This document shows positions 48,295 to 59,600 of a stretch of DNA of 64,000 bases, in pieces. The notes under the pieces are model-generated. The model was not told where the DNA came from. It saw only the letters and a list, made by a program, of their open reading frames with translations, and did no database searches. The stretch is from Triticum aestivum (lineage: Eukaryota > Streptophyta > Magnoliopsida > Poales > Poaceae). Numbering within the stretch: position 1 is the first letter of the stretch; each line of letters begins with the position of its first letter. The stretch spans positions 264,411,306 through 264,475,305 of the forward strand of contig NC_057807.1 of assembly GCF_018294505.1 (NCBI RefSeq), in the 5' to 3' direction. A program made the position numbers and the translations under genes.

Positions 48295-49877
48295 TGATAC
48301 GTCTCCAACGTATCTATAATTTTTTTATTGTTCCATGCTATTATATTATCATTCTTGGATGTTTTACAATCATTTTATAATCATTTTATATCATTTTTTG
48401 GTACTAGCCTATTAACATACTGCCAAGTGTCAGTTGTTGTTTTCTGCATGTTTTATACATCGTAGGAAATCAATATCAGACGGAGTCCAAATGCCACGCC
48501 ACTTTATGATGATTTTTTATGGACCAAAAGGAAGAAGTTGGGCACTGGTTGCACCTGGGGGGAGTCCCGAGGAGGGGACAACCCACCAGGGCGCGCCAGG
48601 AGGCCCAGGCGCGCCCTGGTGGGTTGTGCCCACCTCCGGTGGCCCCCGAACCGCCTCTTTGCTCTATAAATACCCCAATATTCCAGAAACCCTAGGGGAG
48701 TCAACGAAATATTCATCCAGCCGCCGTAGAGTCCAGAACCACCAGATCCAATCTAGACACCATCACGGAGGGGTTCACCACTTCCATTGGTGGCTCTTCG
48801 ATGATGCATGAGTAGTTCTTTGTAGACCTTCGGGTCCGTAGTTGATAGCTAGATGGCTTCCTCTCTCTCTCTCTCTCTCTCTCTTGATTAGCAATACAAT
48901 GGTCTCTTGGAGATCCATATGATGTAAGTCTTTTGGCGGTATGTTTGTTGGGATCTGATGAACTTCGAGTTTATGATCAATTATATCTTTTTATATCCAT
49001 GAAAGTTATTTGAGTTTTTTTGATCTCTTATATGCATGATTGCTTATAGCCTCGTATTTCTTCTCCGGTATTTGAGTTTTGTTTGGCCAACTTGATCTAT
49101 TTATCTTGCAATGGGAAGAGGTGTCCGGTAGTGGGTTCGATCTTACGGTGCTTGATCCCAGTGACAAAAAGGGAACCGACACGTATGTATCATTGCTACT
49201 AAGGATAAAAATATGGGATCTACATCATTTCATCGTTCTTATTGCATTACTCTATTTTTCCATAAACTTAATACACTAGATGCATGTTAGATAGCGGTCG
49301 ATGTGTGGAGTAATAGTAGTAGATGCAGGCAGGAGTCGGTCTACTAATCTTAGACGTGATGCCTATGTAATGATCATTGCCTGGATATCGTCATAATTAT
49401 TTGTAGTTCTATCATGCCGAACGGTAATTTGTTCACCCACCGTTTGCTATCTTTCTCGAGAGAAGCCACTAGTGAAACCTACGGCCCTGGGTTCTTCTTT
49501 CTCATATATTTGCCTTGCGATTTACTTTTTTCTTGCGTTTATTTTCAGATCTATTAAACCAAAATTACAAAACTACCTTGCTACAATTAATTCTTCTTTA
49601 TTTTATTTGACGTTTGATCTATCAATCTACTACAAATTTACCTCACGTCGTTTGCCTATCTTGAGGCGCCGTACCTCGAAAGGGATTGACAACCCATTTA
49701 ACACGTCGGGTTGCCAGGTGTTGTTATTTGTGTGCAGGGGTTGTTTACGTTGTGTTGCTTGGTTCTCCTGCTGGTTTGATAACCTTGGTTTCATATATGA
49801 GGGAAATACCTACCGCCGTTGTGCTACATCATCCCTTCCTCTTTGGGGAAATACCAACGTAGCTTCAAGCGACATCA
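48295..49877 (+). repeat. 5' LTR of a plus-strand gypsy element
   Basis: It starts TGATACGTCTCCAACGTATC and ends near GCGACATCA at 49877. It carries a perfect 20-bp inverted repeat (48578-48597 and 48608-48627, core GGGCGCGCC) followed by TATAAATA at 48665-48672 and a (CT)n tract at about 48862-48883. It is related to the LTR at 12944-14048 in its first 60 bases. A partner 3' LTR is not in the window. Confidence 0.8.
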
Positions 49878-50776
49878 AAAGGAATTTCTGGCGCCGTCGC
49901 CGGGGAGGATCTTCAACATCAACCAGATTCCTAATCACAAATCTCATCTCCTCGCAATTTACATTATTTTCCATTTGTCTCTCGTTTTCCTCTCTCCCAC
50001 TTCACAAAAATTTGCCGTTTTATACGCCTCTCTTTTTCTGTTCGCCGTTTCTTGTCAGATCTATCTTTTGCTTGCAATCATGAGTGATTTCGGTATGGCA
50101 CCAACAGATGTTGGCCTAACTCCTAAATTTGAACGTGCGGGCAATCTGGATGCTAAAACTTTTATCTTGGGGCAAGGGAATGTTATGGGAAAAGAACGTA
50201 TTCACGAATTTTTCAGTTGTGTTGGAAATCTAAGTCTTGATGATGCTCCTATACTTAAAACTACTAGATCTTACGTGGATGCTATTTCAGCACTAGTTCT
50301 GAAACTTGAAAGTAAATTTATTTGTACTCATCCTACTTTTCAAAGATTGTTTTTTGAGCTCCCCGACATAAAAAATCCTAGGGCCAAAAAGTTGGCCACT
50401 CTCGTTCTTATAAATGAATTTGACTACGTAATACGGGAAGCTAGGGAAATCTTTGAGTTTTATGGTTTGAATCGTGAAAACCCCATGATAGATGAAATTC
50501 TTTACAATAGTGATTATGCACTAAGGCATTTGCTTTGGGATAATAAGATCTTTGATGAGAATCTTAAAAAAGAAGTCCCCCGTTCTAGATATAATCCAAC
50601 AAGTTTTTAATAATGTTAATCAACACTACTCTTGGATTGTTGCAGGTAATCAAAAGGGCTACGATGAAAACCAACTAAGAAATGCTAAAGTTTCCATGAA
50701 TAATATGTTTGTGTTTACAAAACCCCGTGATGAAAATACCTCTAAGAAAATCTATTTATATATTAAAAATGCTTGA
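49878..50776 (+). pseudogene. 5' internal part of gypsy element: leader, primer site and truncated first ORF
   Basis: The TGGCGCCGTCGC primer site (49889-49900) differs from the usual TGGCGCCGTTGC at one base. After a CT-rich leader, the ORF starts at ATG 50081 (MSDFGMAPTDVGLTPKFE), runs to 50610 and continues in another frame (50552-50776) with YSWIVAGNQKGYDENQL. I recognise it as the first ORF of a Triticeae gypsy family, without a named domain. Homology to the element ends at about 50776, so the rest is deleted. Confidence 0.65.
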
Positions 50777-51036
50777 CGGGTCAACCAGAAAATAGAGAAT
50801 TAAACTAGAAAATCCCACAAAAAATAGAAACATCTGACTGTTAATGTTCATAGAAAATAAAACTATAACCGTTAGGTCGTAATAATTTTATGAAAAATTA
50901 ACCACCAATGCCATCGAGAGAAGCTCCTCTTTTTTATACCCTAACAAAATAAAAATCTACCCGTCCTCTCCAAAACCCTCCCGATGTCTTCCTTTCCCCC
51001 GGCCCGACGGACACTGTCTACTTGGATAATTTCTTG

Positions 51037-51189
51037 GAGATCCCCTCATGGCCTCCAAAGTTCTTCTTGTGGAAGTATGCCTTGATAGAGATCCCCTCAT
51101 GGCCTCCAAAGTTCTTCTTGTGGAAGTATGCCTTGATAGAGATCCCCTCATGGCCTCCAAAGTTCTTCTTGTGGAAGTATGCCTTGATA
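51037..51189 (+). repeat. Perfect 51-bp tandem triplication
   Basis: The units 51037-51087, 51088-51138 and 51139-51189 are identical (GAGATCCCCTCATGGCC ... GCCTTGATA). The unit length is 17 codons, so the plus-strand frame 51022-51249 stays open and repeats EIPSWPPKFFLWKYALI; a minus-strand frame stays open as well. The source gene is not recognised. Confidence 0.9.
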
Positions 51190-52160
51190 GATGGGCTTCT
51201 GGCCGGTGCTTTCATGTACGTACAAGCTGGCTCAAATCTAAGAAGCTGATTAATTCTGTGGACATGCGGCAAGGGCACAAGGCTGATTGATTTCTAGGTC
51301 TGGCCTCAGTTAAGTATGTTAGCATTAGCACCCAGTCGTAGCAATCTAACGGCTTGCTTTGATGGATGGTCACGCATCTGGTCGAAAAGCAATCGGCAAC
51401 ATGCAAGTGCCAGATCGATAAAAGTAACATATGCAATTTTCTATTCTTTTTAGCACATGCTTGATAGGGGTCTTCTTGCTGATTAAATTCTCGCATGCCA
51501 ACAGCAAGCTAGATCGGACACTTGATTTTCGGTTGGATGACCACATTGGCCCTGTTTGGAATCGGTGTATTTTTATACACCTGTATTTGTTTTACAAGTG
51601 TATTTTACCAGCCGTGTGCTAATTCCAGCTGAGAATCAAAACGACGGGTCGTGGTCTGTATATTTTACAGGTGTAAAAGCGCTGGAAACGACATTCCAAT
51701 CGAGGCCTTATCCTTGAGTAATTACATCTCGCACAACTCAAAAACCAATCTCAATCTCCAATTCCGTTCTACATGTAAGTGCTTTCAGATTGGCTTCGCC
51801 TTCATATCGGCCCCCCTTGAACATCGCCACACTATAGGATCTCCTTGATTGTCCAATTCAACTCCGCCCAAAAACAACGGCAACTCCAGTAGGTATCATC
51901 TTCTACACAAAATTGATTAATTTGAACTCCTTCCGTAAATCTAACATATAAAGCCTCCTAGAGTACCCGCCCATCCTGCACCATCCCTCGCGCGCTATGA
52001 TCTGACTCGTCCGTTTTACTTCGTGTAAAGTTTCTGGTCCTTTTCAACTGGCTGTCAAACATCCCACCGTTTGTTTTACTTCACGTCCTGCCTTTCCAGT
52101 TGGGTGGATGATGCCTGGGCCAGCCATCTGGGTGGGTCCACGTTGCAGTGTTCGTTGCTG
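51190..52160. other. No gene recognised; possible MITE at 51549-51709
   Basis: GGCCCTGTTTGGAATC (51549) and the complement of a segment ending CATTCCAATCGAGGCC (51709) form an imperfect inverted pair, with TGTATTTTTATACACCTG repeats inside, as in hAT-type MITEs. No flanking duplication was found. Other frames look incidental. Confidence 0.3.
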
Positions 52161-52869
52161 ATTGAGTTTGGGTGAAAAAAGGTGGATCGTGTGCTGTGCG
52201 CGGTGAAAAGCCCACTCCCTCGTCCCTCCTCTCCTCGAGCCCCACGTCGTGCGGTGAAAACCCTAGCCCAATCCCTCGTCCCTCCTCTCCTCGAGCCCCG
52301 CGTCCCCTTCTCCATGCTCGCCACCAACACCGTGCCGCCTCCTCCCCTTCGCGTTTCTCCTCCTCCCGCGTAGGATCCATGGCTCCATGGCGGCTGTTGG
52401 CTCGAGATGGGGGAGCGGCCGATGCGGGGTCGGTTGGATCGAGGCGGGGAGCGGCGGATGCGGCGTCGGCGGCGGCACGAGAAGAGCGGCGGTGGCGGCG
52501 TCGACCTGCGAAGAGGTGAAAGGAGCGGTGGTGGCGGCGTCGAGCTGCGAAGAGGCGCCACTCAGGCGCGATATCATGGAGGCGGGAGCGGCTGCTTCGT
52601 GCTCCGATCTGGGAGGGTACGAGACAGGAAAGGGCGACATCGTCGCCGTCACAGCGCGCGGAGCCTGAGCCCTCGATGATGGGCGATGACAAGGCCCCGC
52701 GACCGCGACAGGGAGCTCCTCATCCCCCATCTCCGGCGGCGGCGGCGGGGGCTCAGGCGCGATATCATGGAGGCGGGAGCGGCTGCTTCGGGCTCCGATC
52801 TGGGAGGGTACGAGACAGGGAAGGGCGACATCGTCGCCGTCACAGCGCGCGGAGCCTGAGCCCTCGATG
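52160..52869 (+). promoter_or_regulatory. GC-rich 5' region with nested tandem duplications
   Basis: CTCCCTCGTCCCTCCTCTCC occurs twice (52212 and 52270 regions). GGCGGCGTCGA.CTGCGAAGAGG occurs twice (52494 and 52534 regions). A 191-bp block, 52561-52751, is repeated directly as 52752-52942 with about two substitutions and includes the ATGATGGGCGATGAC start. Long minus-strand frames (up to 206 codons) through here are composition artefacts. The region looks like the 5' flank and UTR of the gene start that follows. Confidence 0.6.
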
Positions 52870-53065
52870 ATGGGCGATGACAAGGCCCCGCGACCGCGAC
52901 AGGGAGCTCCTCATCCCCCATCTCCGGCGGCGGCGGCGGGGGCTCGGTCCCCCGCGCCGGGGACGACGACGACGACTTGGACAGGACCGTCGCCTCCCCC
53001 TCTACCTCCGCCGCGCTCTCCTCCTCCAGCCGCGAGGTTCGCCCCTCTCATCCCCCTCCCTTCAC

Positions 53066-53545
53066 GCCTCGTTCGTTCCCCTAGGGTTTACCCTGTCATC
53101 CGCCTGCAACGTCGGGTCTGTTGCCTGGCTGTTGAAAGTAGTCCACGGTCTGTGTTGGTATTCCTGTGGCAGCTCACAGCTTATTGTCCGAAAAGTATGT
53201 TTGAAATGACTATTTATGTTAACGCTGCAAGTTCGTAGGACTAGGGACGTTGACCCTTGGTGAGTGTTTGTTGTGCTGAGGCTAACTATTGGATTGAGTG
53301 GTCAAATTAGTGATGAGCTTGATCACTTTTTTGGTGCAATTTTAGGGTAATATTTATATCTCCTTAGCAATGAATTTGAAAAGAAATTGCTTTATTTAAC
53401 TCCCTTGGAGGAACATATTATGATGTTATAATATTATAATCCCCAAACAAAAGGTAGACATACAGTGCGTAAATGCTTTCTTGTGTTAGAACCTTGAGCG
53501 ATTGTTAATTTCCCTAGGGTGCTTGCCACGCTGACAGAAAATTCG
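53066..53545 (+). repeat. Intron segment duplication, copy 1
   Basis: About 480 bp, starting near CGTTCGTTCCCCTAGGG and ending near GACAGAAAATTC, recurs at 55354-55842 in the same orientation inside the COV-like intron. It includes CCACGGTCTGTGTTGGTATT and AACGCTGCAAGTTCGT. Confidence 0.85.
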
Positions 53546-53610
53546 GATCGGCGCTGAACCCGGACGAGGTCGCTGCAGTCATCGGCGCCTCCTCCGCCGC
53601 GGGAGGCTAA
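53521..53610 (+). pseudogene. Unassigned C-terminal exon-like fragment
   Basis: After an acceptor-like TTTCCCTAG, the frame reads GACHADRKFGSALNPDEV and then VIGASSAAGG before a TAA at 53608-53610. It looks like the last exon of an unidentified protein. The second duplication copy has a degenerate equivalent (GACRTDRKFRP at 55815 region). A further GC-rich stretch to 53930 has coding-like frames without a recognisable domain. Confidence 0.35.
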
Positions 53611-54901
53611 GGGTGAGAGGAAGGAGGTGTTGTCAGCTCCAGAAGGATCAGCAGCCCTCCTCGTCAACTGCATATGCCGAGGTCGCTGCTGGTGCTGCCA
53701 ACTCTGCACCAGCCTCCTTCATCTCCCAACCAAGGCCGGCTCAACCCCTCAAGAAGAGCAGGGATGCTCTCTGTCTACACCCAGCGTCCACACAGCCAGA
53801 TCGATAGGGTTGAGCTCGAACCGATTTCTTACCTTGCTGGTTGTGTCATGGCAGTCAACATTTGCTTGATGAATGTTTCAGTTTTACTACTGCTGCACCT
53901 CCCCACCATGAGCTCGGCCTTCAGCCGTCACTGACACTGTTTATTCTTGCTGCTTTCTCTAATTCATTTATATATTTCATGGGTAGGGTTTGAATGGCCT
54001 GATGAGAGCAGCCCAGTAGCTGTACCTCTGCAACTTCGCCAATGTATACAGTCATCAGTACCATCTCTTTACTGCACTTTTTACATTCCATTTTTTTGAG
54101 TTGTTTGATTCATTTTCTTTTCCAACTGAATCAACTCTCCAGGTGGACGCATAGCTCTCTATAAGAAGATCAATCATCGATGACTTGCCGATTTACAAGG
54201 CACGTAAAAATATATACTTTCTATTTGTTCTTTGGATCAACTAATGTGAGGTTGTTTCCTCTTATTTCATTGTTCTTGCCGCTGCATATATGTCTTCATG
54301 CATCTGAAGTTCTGAACCACTAAAAATAGCAGGAGAAAACAGATTGGGGGGATATGAGGCTATTGGTGTTTATTCCTAAATGAGGTATTTCTGAGTTGGT
54401 TCACTCTGAAAAAAGGTGCGTTGACGGTTTGATTTTTGCATCTGCAGCAAGTCAGATTTTTCCTACTGGGGAGCGTCAACCTTCTCCCCCCCCCCCCCCC
54501 CAATGATCGCTACTTTGTTGGCACATGCTTTCTAGAATGTATTGTCTGATTGTATACATACATTGTGATGGAGCATTAGTTGGCTTATCTTTTGTGTCAG
54601 CTCACTCATTGACGAATTTTTCGGTTTTGGTGTTTTTGCCTTTTTGTGGCCTCTTGGTTCATGAGTATATTCATATTGATGAATTATAGTGATATAAGTA
54701 GGGATGCAATAAATGTTTGTAGGTTGCTTGCCAAATGAACCTCCTGTGTAGACCATTTGCTGCTTTGTGTCATTAGGAAATTTGGTTGCAGTATTCATAT
54801 AGGGAAATATGATTGACAAGTTCCAATATGGTGCTCAAGCTGAAAATGATATTTGAAACTACATGTTGTATGACGATGGTGTAATTTCATAATTTGTACT
54901 A

Positions 54902-54904
<3 letters not shown>

Positions 54905-54939
<35 letters not shown>
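54905..54939 (+). repeat. (AC)17 microsatellite
   Basis: This is an uninterrupted AC dinucleotide tract. A separate run of 16 C lies at 54486-54501. Confidence 0.95.
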
Positions 54940-54942
<3 letters not shown>

Positions 54943-55353
54943 TGCAACCTGAACAATATATGTGCTGCCTTTAGTAAAATGTACTGGCTGGATGTTCTAG
55001 AGTTGGAGCAGAAGGGTCGAACAAAAGCTAATCGATCTTATTATAGTCCTGGGTGTAGTGGTTTCGAACTTCAAAGAAATGGGAATGGTTTGATTGCACT
55101 CTTTAGAACAGTTTCATTTCTTTTCATAGTATTTAAAATTTGTTCCTTGGTGAATGTGGAGACTTAATGGCCAGTTAATTCTTTCACGTATAGATTTTCA
55201 AATTCAGAATTTTCTTTCACGTGGGGCTTGGCTGGTTTACGTTTAATTTTGTGCTACTGTTCCTCATTTTTTGAAGGGTCTGAATAAAGGCACGATTCTA
55301 GCAACAAGTAGACAATGACTAACCCGAACTGTCGGGCTACAAATGCACTTCCC

Positions 55354-55842
55354 ACCTCATTCGTTCCCCTAGGGTTTACCCTGTCATCCACCTGCAACGT
55401 CGGGTCTGTAGCCTGGCTGTTGAAATTAGTCCACGGTCTGTGTTGGTATTCCTGTGGCAGCTCACAGCTTATTGTCGGATTTGTTGATTGTGTGAAAAGT
55501 AGGTTCGAAATGATTGTTTATGTTAACGCTGCAAGTTCGTGGGACTAGGGATGTTGACCTTTGGTGACTGTTTGTTGTGCTAAGGCTAACTATTGGATTG
55601 AGTTGTCAAATTGGTGATTAGCTTGATCACTTTTTGGGTGCAGTTTGAGGGTAATATTTATATCTCCTTAGCAATGAATTTGAGAAGAAATTGCTTTATT
55701 TAACTCACTTGGAGGAACATATTATAATGTTATAATCCCCAAACAGAAGGCAGACATATACTGCGTAAATGCTTTCTGGTGTTAGAACCTTGAGTGATTG
55801 TTAATTTGCCTAGGGCGCTTGCCGCACTGACAGAAAATTCAG
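55354..55842 (+). repeat. Intron segment duplication, copy 2
   Basis: It is a direct copy of 53066-53545 with scattered substitutions and a small insertion (GGATTTGTTGATTGTG near 55478). The 1.8 kb between the copies carries unrelated exon-like and simple-repeat sequence. Confidence 0.85.
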
Positions 55843-56084
55843 ACCAATCATTATCTGACAAAGATGAAAGTAGATTGCTGGTTTTATTCTTGTTCATTCA
55901 TGCTTTTCCTTTTTGATACTTGCCTTGCACATAATGTATGCCCTTCATGTTTAGTAGCTTTGCTTGTATTTCTGAGGTTATTATACCAACTTAACGTTGA
56001 ACCTTTTCTCTTTCTCTTTTCGGCAATACAGGCTTTCCATAAGGTGGTCCACAGCTGGGCCTCAAAGAAATTCATGACTGGATG

Positions 56085-58850
56085 GTAAGTCATTCTACTA
56101 AGATAAATCCCACAAGAGAAGTCATGTGAAACGGATGGTAGAGCTGTATGATATTGCCAGCATTCAAATTCAGTGATTATCGACTAGGAAATAATTTTGG
56201 CAGATTTTGTCATAAGATTGCCAGGAGCATAGCTAAATAGTTTGGATAGTGACTCGGTGTGATATCTACTCTGGTTCTGGGTCTTATCTCTTTTTCTGAA
56301 AAGAATCAGCATAAGAGATCAAGGGAATATCAAATAGGTCATGCTTGGTGCATCATTTTGTATTATTAAACAACTAGAATGGGTGGCATGAACCCAGAGG
56401 ATATGTGTGACCATATTTTCCCCAGTTGCCAACCCGCAAGCCACAATTGACAGGGGATTTTGGAAATCCATGTATTTTCAGTTAACTTCAGCATTCGGAC
56501 AATTATGCTCCTCTAAAATAACTATGAGCTTCTAATTGGACCTTTCAAGCAATGGTGTTGTTAATATTATGTTACTAGAGTATCAGAATAACTTCTTGAT
56601 ATATGTGTTTATATGATTTTTCTGACATTTAGTGCAAAAATATTGATGGCCACGCACTATACTGTGCATAAATAAAAATTTCAGTTTTTCTTTTTGTGGT
56701 TGCAGCAGTTTTTCTGTGACATTACACTACTCTTCACTTTCACAGGCCACGGAACACTAAATAAGTTGGCAACGGATACCCTGTGGTCTACCATTATAAT
56801 TATATGTGCATTTTGGATCTATTGGATGTCTGAATGTAATGCTAATCGACATTTACTGATGCAAAGGTATGTTATATCTGTAATACGAAATGATTCTTAT
56901 TTGTACCTCCAACAGTCCTTATATTTTCTGTTTGTAATATGAAATGATTCTTATTTGTGGTCTGGAGTCTGGTTGTGTTTGAACAAAGTCGGCCAGAATG
57001 ATATAGTTGTTTTTTCAAGTTGGTTATATTAATTTTTCCAGAATAGTGATTATTTATTAGTTCACACAGTACATAGTACCACCGACCGCTAACTACATTT
57101 TGTACAGATTTTGCAGGGATGTAGATATATATGGTGATCACTACGATCTAAGTGTTTCAGTTCGTATTTAGCAGGATCACATGTTGACCAATGACTCTTT
57201 GTTTTCTCACTGATCCAGTATACTCAAGAACTTGAATATTGTGTTTGCTGTGAGTTATTGACACTTCCTTGATTTTTGCAACTCAGGAGTGAAGATGGCC
57301 TTCCTTTGGTAGGCGTAGTGAATGAATTTTCTTCTAATTCAGGCCATGGTTGATACCGCTTGGTGGCTGGATCTGCCATGGAGTGGCTACCATGGGCCAA
57401 CAAGAGCTCAACAAGAGGGCCAAATTGTTGTTCTTTCCCAGATCATCTAAATCAGATGGATGGGCTCCAAACTCCCAGTGCCATTTGTCACTTTTGTGTT
57501 TGAATTTTTACTCGAGTGCCTTTGGACATATGGTACTATGGAGAGGTGACATTAGCACAATTGATGGTTGCTTCTCCTCTCCTGTCGACTAAATCTCCTT
57601 CCTCTATATGTCAACATATCAACAAAACAAGAGATCTCTAATATCATTGTTTTATGGAGTTCACATATTGTTGAAGATTTTTGCTGACATGGAATTGTGA
57701 GTTTGTGACTATACATTCTTGTCCTATATGTGAATTGAAGATATACTGTCCTCTCTATGTGAATGCAAATATCCAGGTATGTACGCAAGTCCTAACTTTT
57801 ATTTACATATTTATTTATGAAATGCATGCAAGCAAGTCACATCTTACAGACCATTGCTCACTTATAGGTAAATCTAATGAGTCATAAATTAACCGGTTGG
57901 AGATCGGTAGACAGTCAAGTCTATTGATAACTAGAGTTTAGAGCTCAAAATCCTTCTAACTTCTCTACTAATTGTATTTTTTTGACATCTTTCAGAGAAG
58001 AACAAGTACCGTTGGTCATTCTCTGACATGTATAATACAATTTTGAAGATGTGAATGGATGTATTCATTTAGTAGAGTATTAGTAGATGATGAATTCTTT
58101 TCTTCGTAGTCAACTGGTGTATATCCTGATATGTTTAGTCTGTTCCTAAATTAATTTGTAAAGTAGCTTGATCAATTGTACAGTCTCTCGGTGTATTAGT
58201 ACTATGTTTTTAGGGCGGACGGAAGAAATCAGTTTGTCATGACATGTGAAAATGAGTTTATTTACCTTCACTGTTGCTTTTATTAGCTAAAAAAATGTTT
58301 GTGAAATAGTTAGTTAGGCATCACAGTGAAGCTTGTCAAAGGGACTTATGGTGACGCCTACAAGGCTGGAAGCACTGAATGTAAAGTGGTGCCCTCTCAT
58401 GGATACTCATTTTTTAACTAATACATGACCATACTAGACAAGCACACGCCTCGCACACACAAGGACCCTAATACCTGGATGATTATTATTTAACACAAGA
58501 TCAAGCAGTGCCCCTAGCACAAATTGCTATTGTTTGTGTTGAGTAGCAAAATTCATTCATTAGTTATGGGGCATCAAGAAGAGCAAACATCAATGCGGTG
58601 AGACATACCTGTTCCATATAACCATCTGGAAAGTAGTAAATTCTTTCACCTTGGCAAGGCACCGTGATCAACAGCCTAGCTCAAGCATGTCATAGCTCCT
58701 TGTATAATGCGTCGTTAGAACTCCCTGCACAAAGAATTCATTATGTGAACAAAGCATACAATTCAAGGGGCCTTTCACCTTAATTTATAGCGGTGGATTT
58801 TAATAGTTGATCATGAGTTAATTTAAGCAGTATTACCATCTAAACTGGTT
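56085..58850. other. No gene recognised
   Basis: AT-rich, intron-like sequence. A stretch at 58326-58400 reads KLVKGTYGDAYKAGS on the plus strand, reminiscent of a kinase glycine loop, but it is isolated. Nearly identical phrases TACGAAATGATTCTTATTTGT and TATGAAATGATTCTTATTTGT occur at 56884 and 56938. Confidence 0.4.
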
Positions 58851-59600
58851 CTGCATGCAAGGATCAGGGAACCGCCACTCGCCTGATGCGGTAGCACCAA
58901 TTTACAACGGCGGCTGCTATGAAATCATCCACCGCTACCAGCACAAGCAACGCAAAGCAGCAAACACGACTACAACTCCGCGTGACCAAGGTGACTACAG
59001 CAGGTCCTCAACGTGGCAACGGAGCCAGCGCCGACGATATCGCAGCAGCGGCGATGTTGCGACCCAGACAAGCACAACATCATCGAGGCGGCGGCACTGC
59101 CATAGTATTGCATCCCTCGCCACGCAGCAGCGCCGTCGTCAGTGGCTCCATTGACGCTTCATTGCAGCGCCCCGTCCTCGGCTTGTCGCGTCGTTGGCAG
59201 CAACGCTCGCTTCATTGCATCACTGGTGGCGAGTGTCGCCTTCCTCGACTTGCCGCGCCGCCCGCAGCAGCACCTGCTCCATTGCAATGCCGCCGGCATC
59301 AATGCTCGCTTCATTGCAGCACCGGTGGCGAGCGTCGCCGTCCTCGACTTGCCACGCCGCCGGCAGTAGCGCCCGCTCTTCATTGCAGCCCTGACGGAGC
59401 TCCATTGCAGCTCCGGCCGCCGTGGTGCCGGGCTCCATCGCAGCCCAGGCAGAGCTTCATTGCAGCTCCGGGTGCCGTGGTGCCGGGCTCCATTGTAGCC
59501 TCGGCCGCCAACGCCCACAGTATCCCGTCGTCAGCCGACGCCCATACTCTCATCTCTGCAGGCTCGCAGCAGAGGCACTGAGCTTCGCAGCAGCTTAATC
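58850..59600. repeat. GC-rich region with recurring CTTCATTGCAG motif
   Basis: From 59147 to 59500 the words CTTCATTGCAG or CTCCATTGCAG (and one-base variants) occur about ten times, 20-60 bp apart, interleaved with CTCGACTTGCC and GGTGCCGGGCTCC. Frames on both strands are open because of the composition. Reading on the minus strand as a leader/first exon (CTGCAATGAAG repeats downstream of a start near 59806) is possible. I recall similar sequence in wheat transposons but cannot name a family. Confidence 0.45.

Larger units (their letters stand above)
52870..56084 (+). pseudogene. COV1/LCV-like (DUF502) gene start, two exons, degenerate
   Basis: Exon 1 (52870-53036) begins MGDDKAP, then shows DRDRELLIP and DDDDDLDRTVASPSTSAA in two further frames, so it contains two frameshifts. 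It ends SSSSRE at a GAG|GTTCGC donor. Exon 2 (56032-56084) follows an ATACAG acceptor and reads AFHKVVHSWASKKFMTG, then TG|GTAAGT, splitting the next codon exactly where the family has Cys (FMTGC). COV1/LCV proteins are plant membrane proteins; Arabidopsis COV1 affects vascular patterning. The transmembrane exons expected next were not recognised. I infer a captured or truncated gene fragment, not a working gene. Confidence 0.65.

Noticed and set aside
52076..52921. Minus-strand frames of about 160-206 codons repeating MSSPIIEGSGSARC
   Set aside because: They result from the 191-bp tandem duplication in GC-rich 5' sequence read antisense to the COV-like exon; no domain.
56694..56760. Possible third exon of the COV-like gene after TTGCAG (CSFSVTLHYSS)
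   Set aside because: Only a few residues resemble the transmembrane exon (C...F..VT); too weak to extend the gene model.
58326..58400. Kinase-like KLVKGTYGDAYKAGS
   Set aside because: An isolated glycine-loop resemblance with no following kinase motifs and no splice support.
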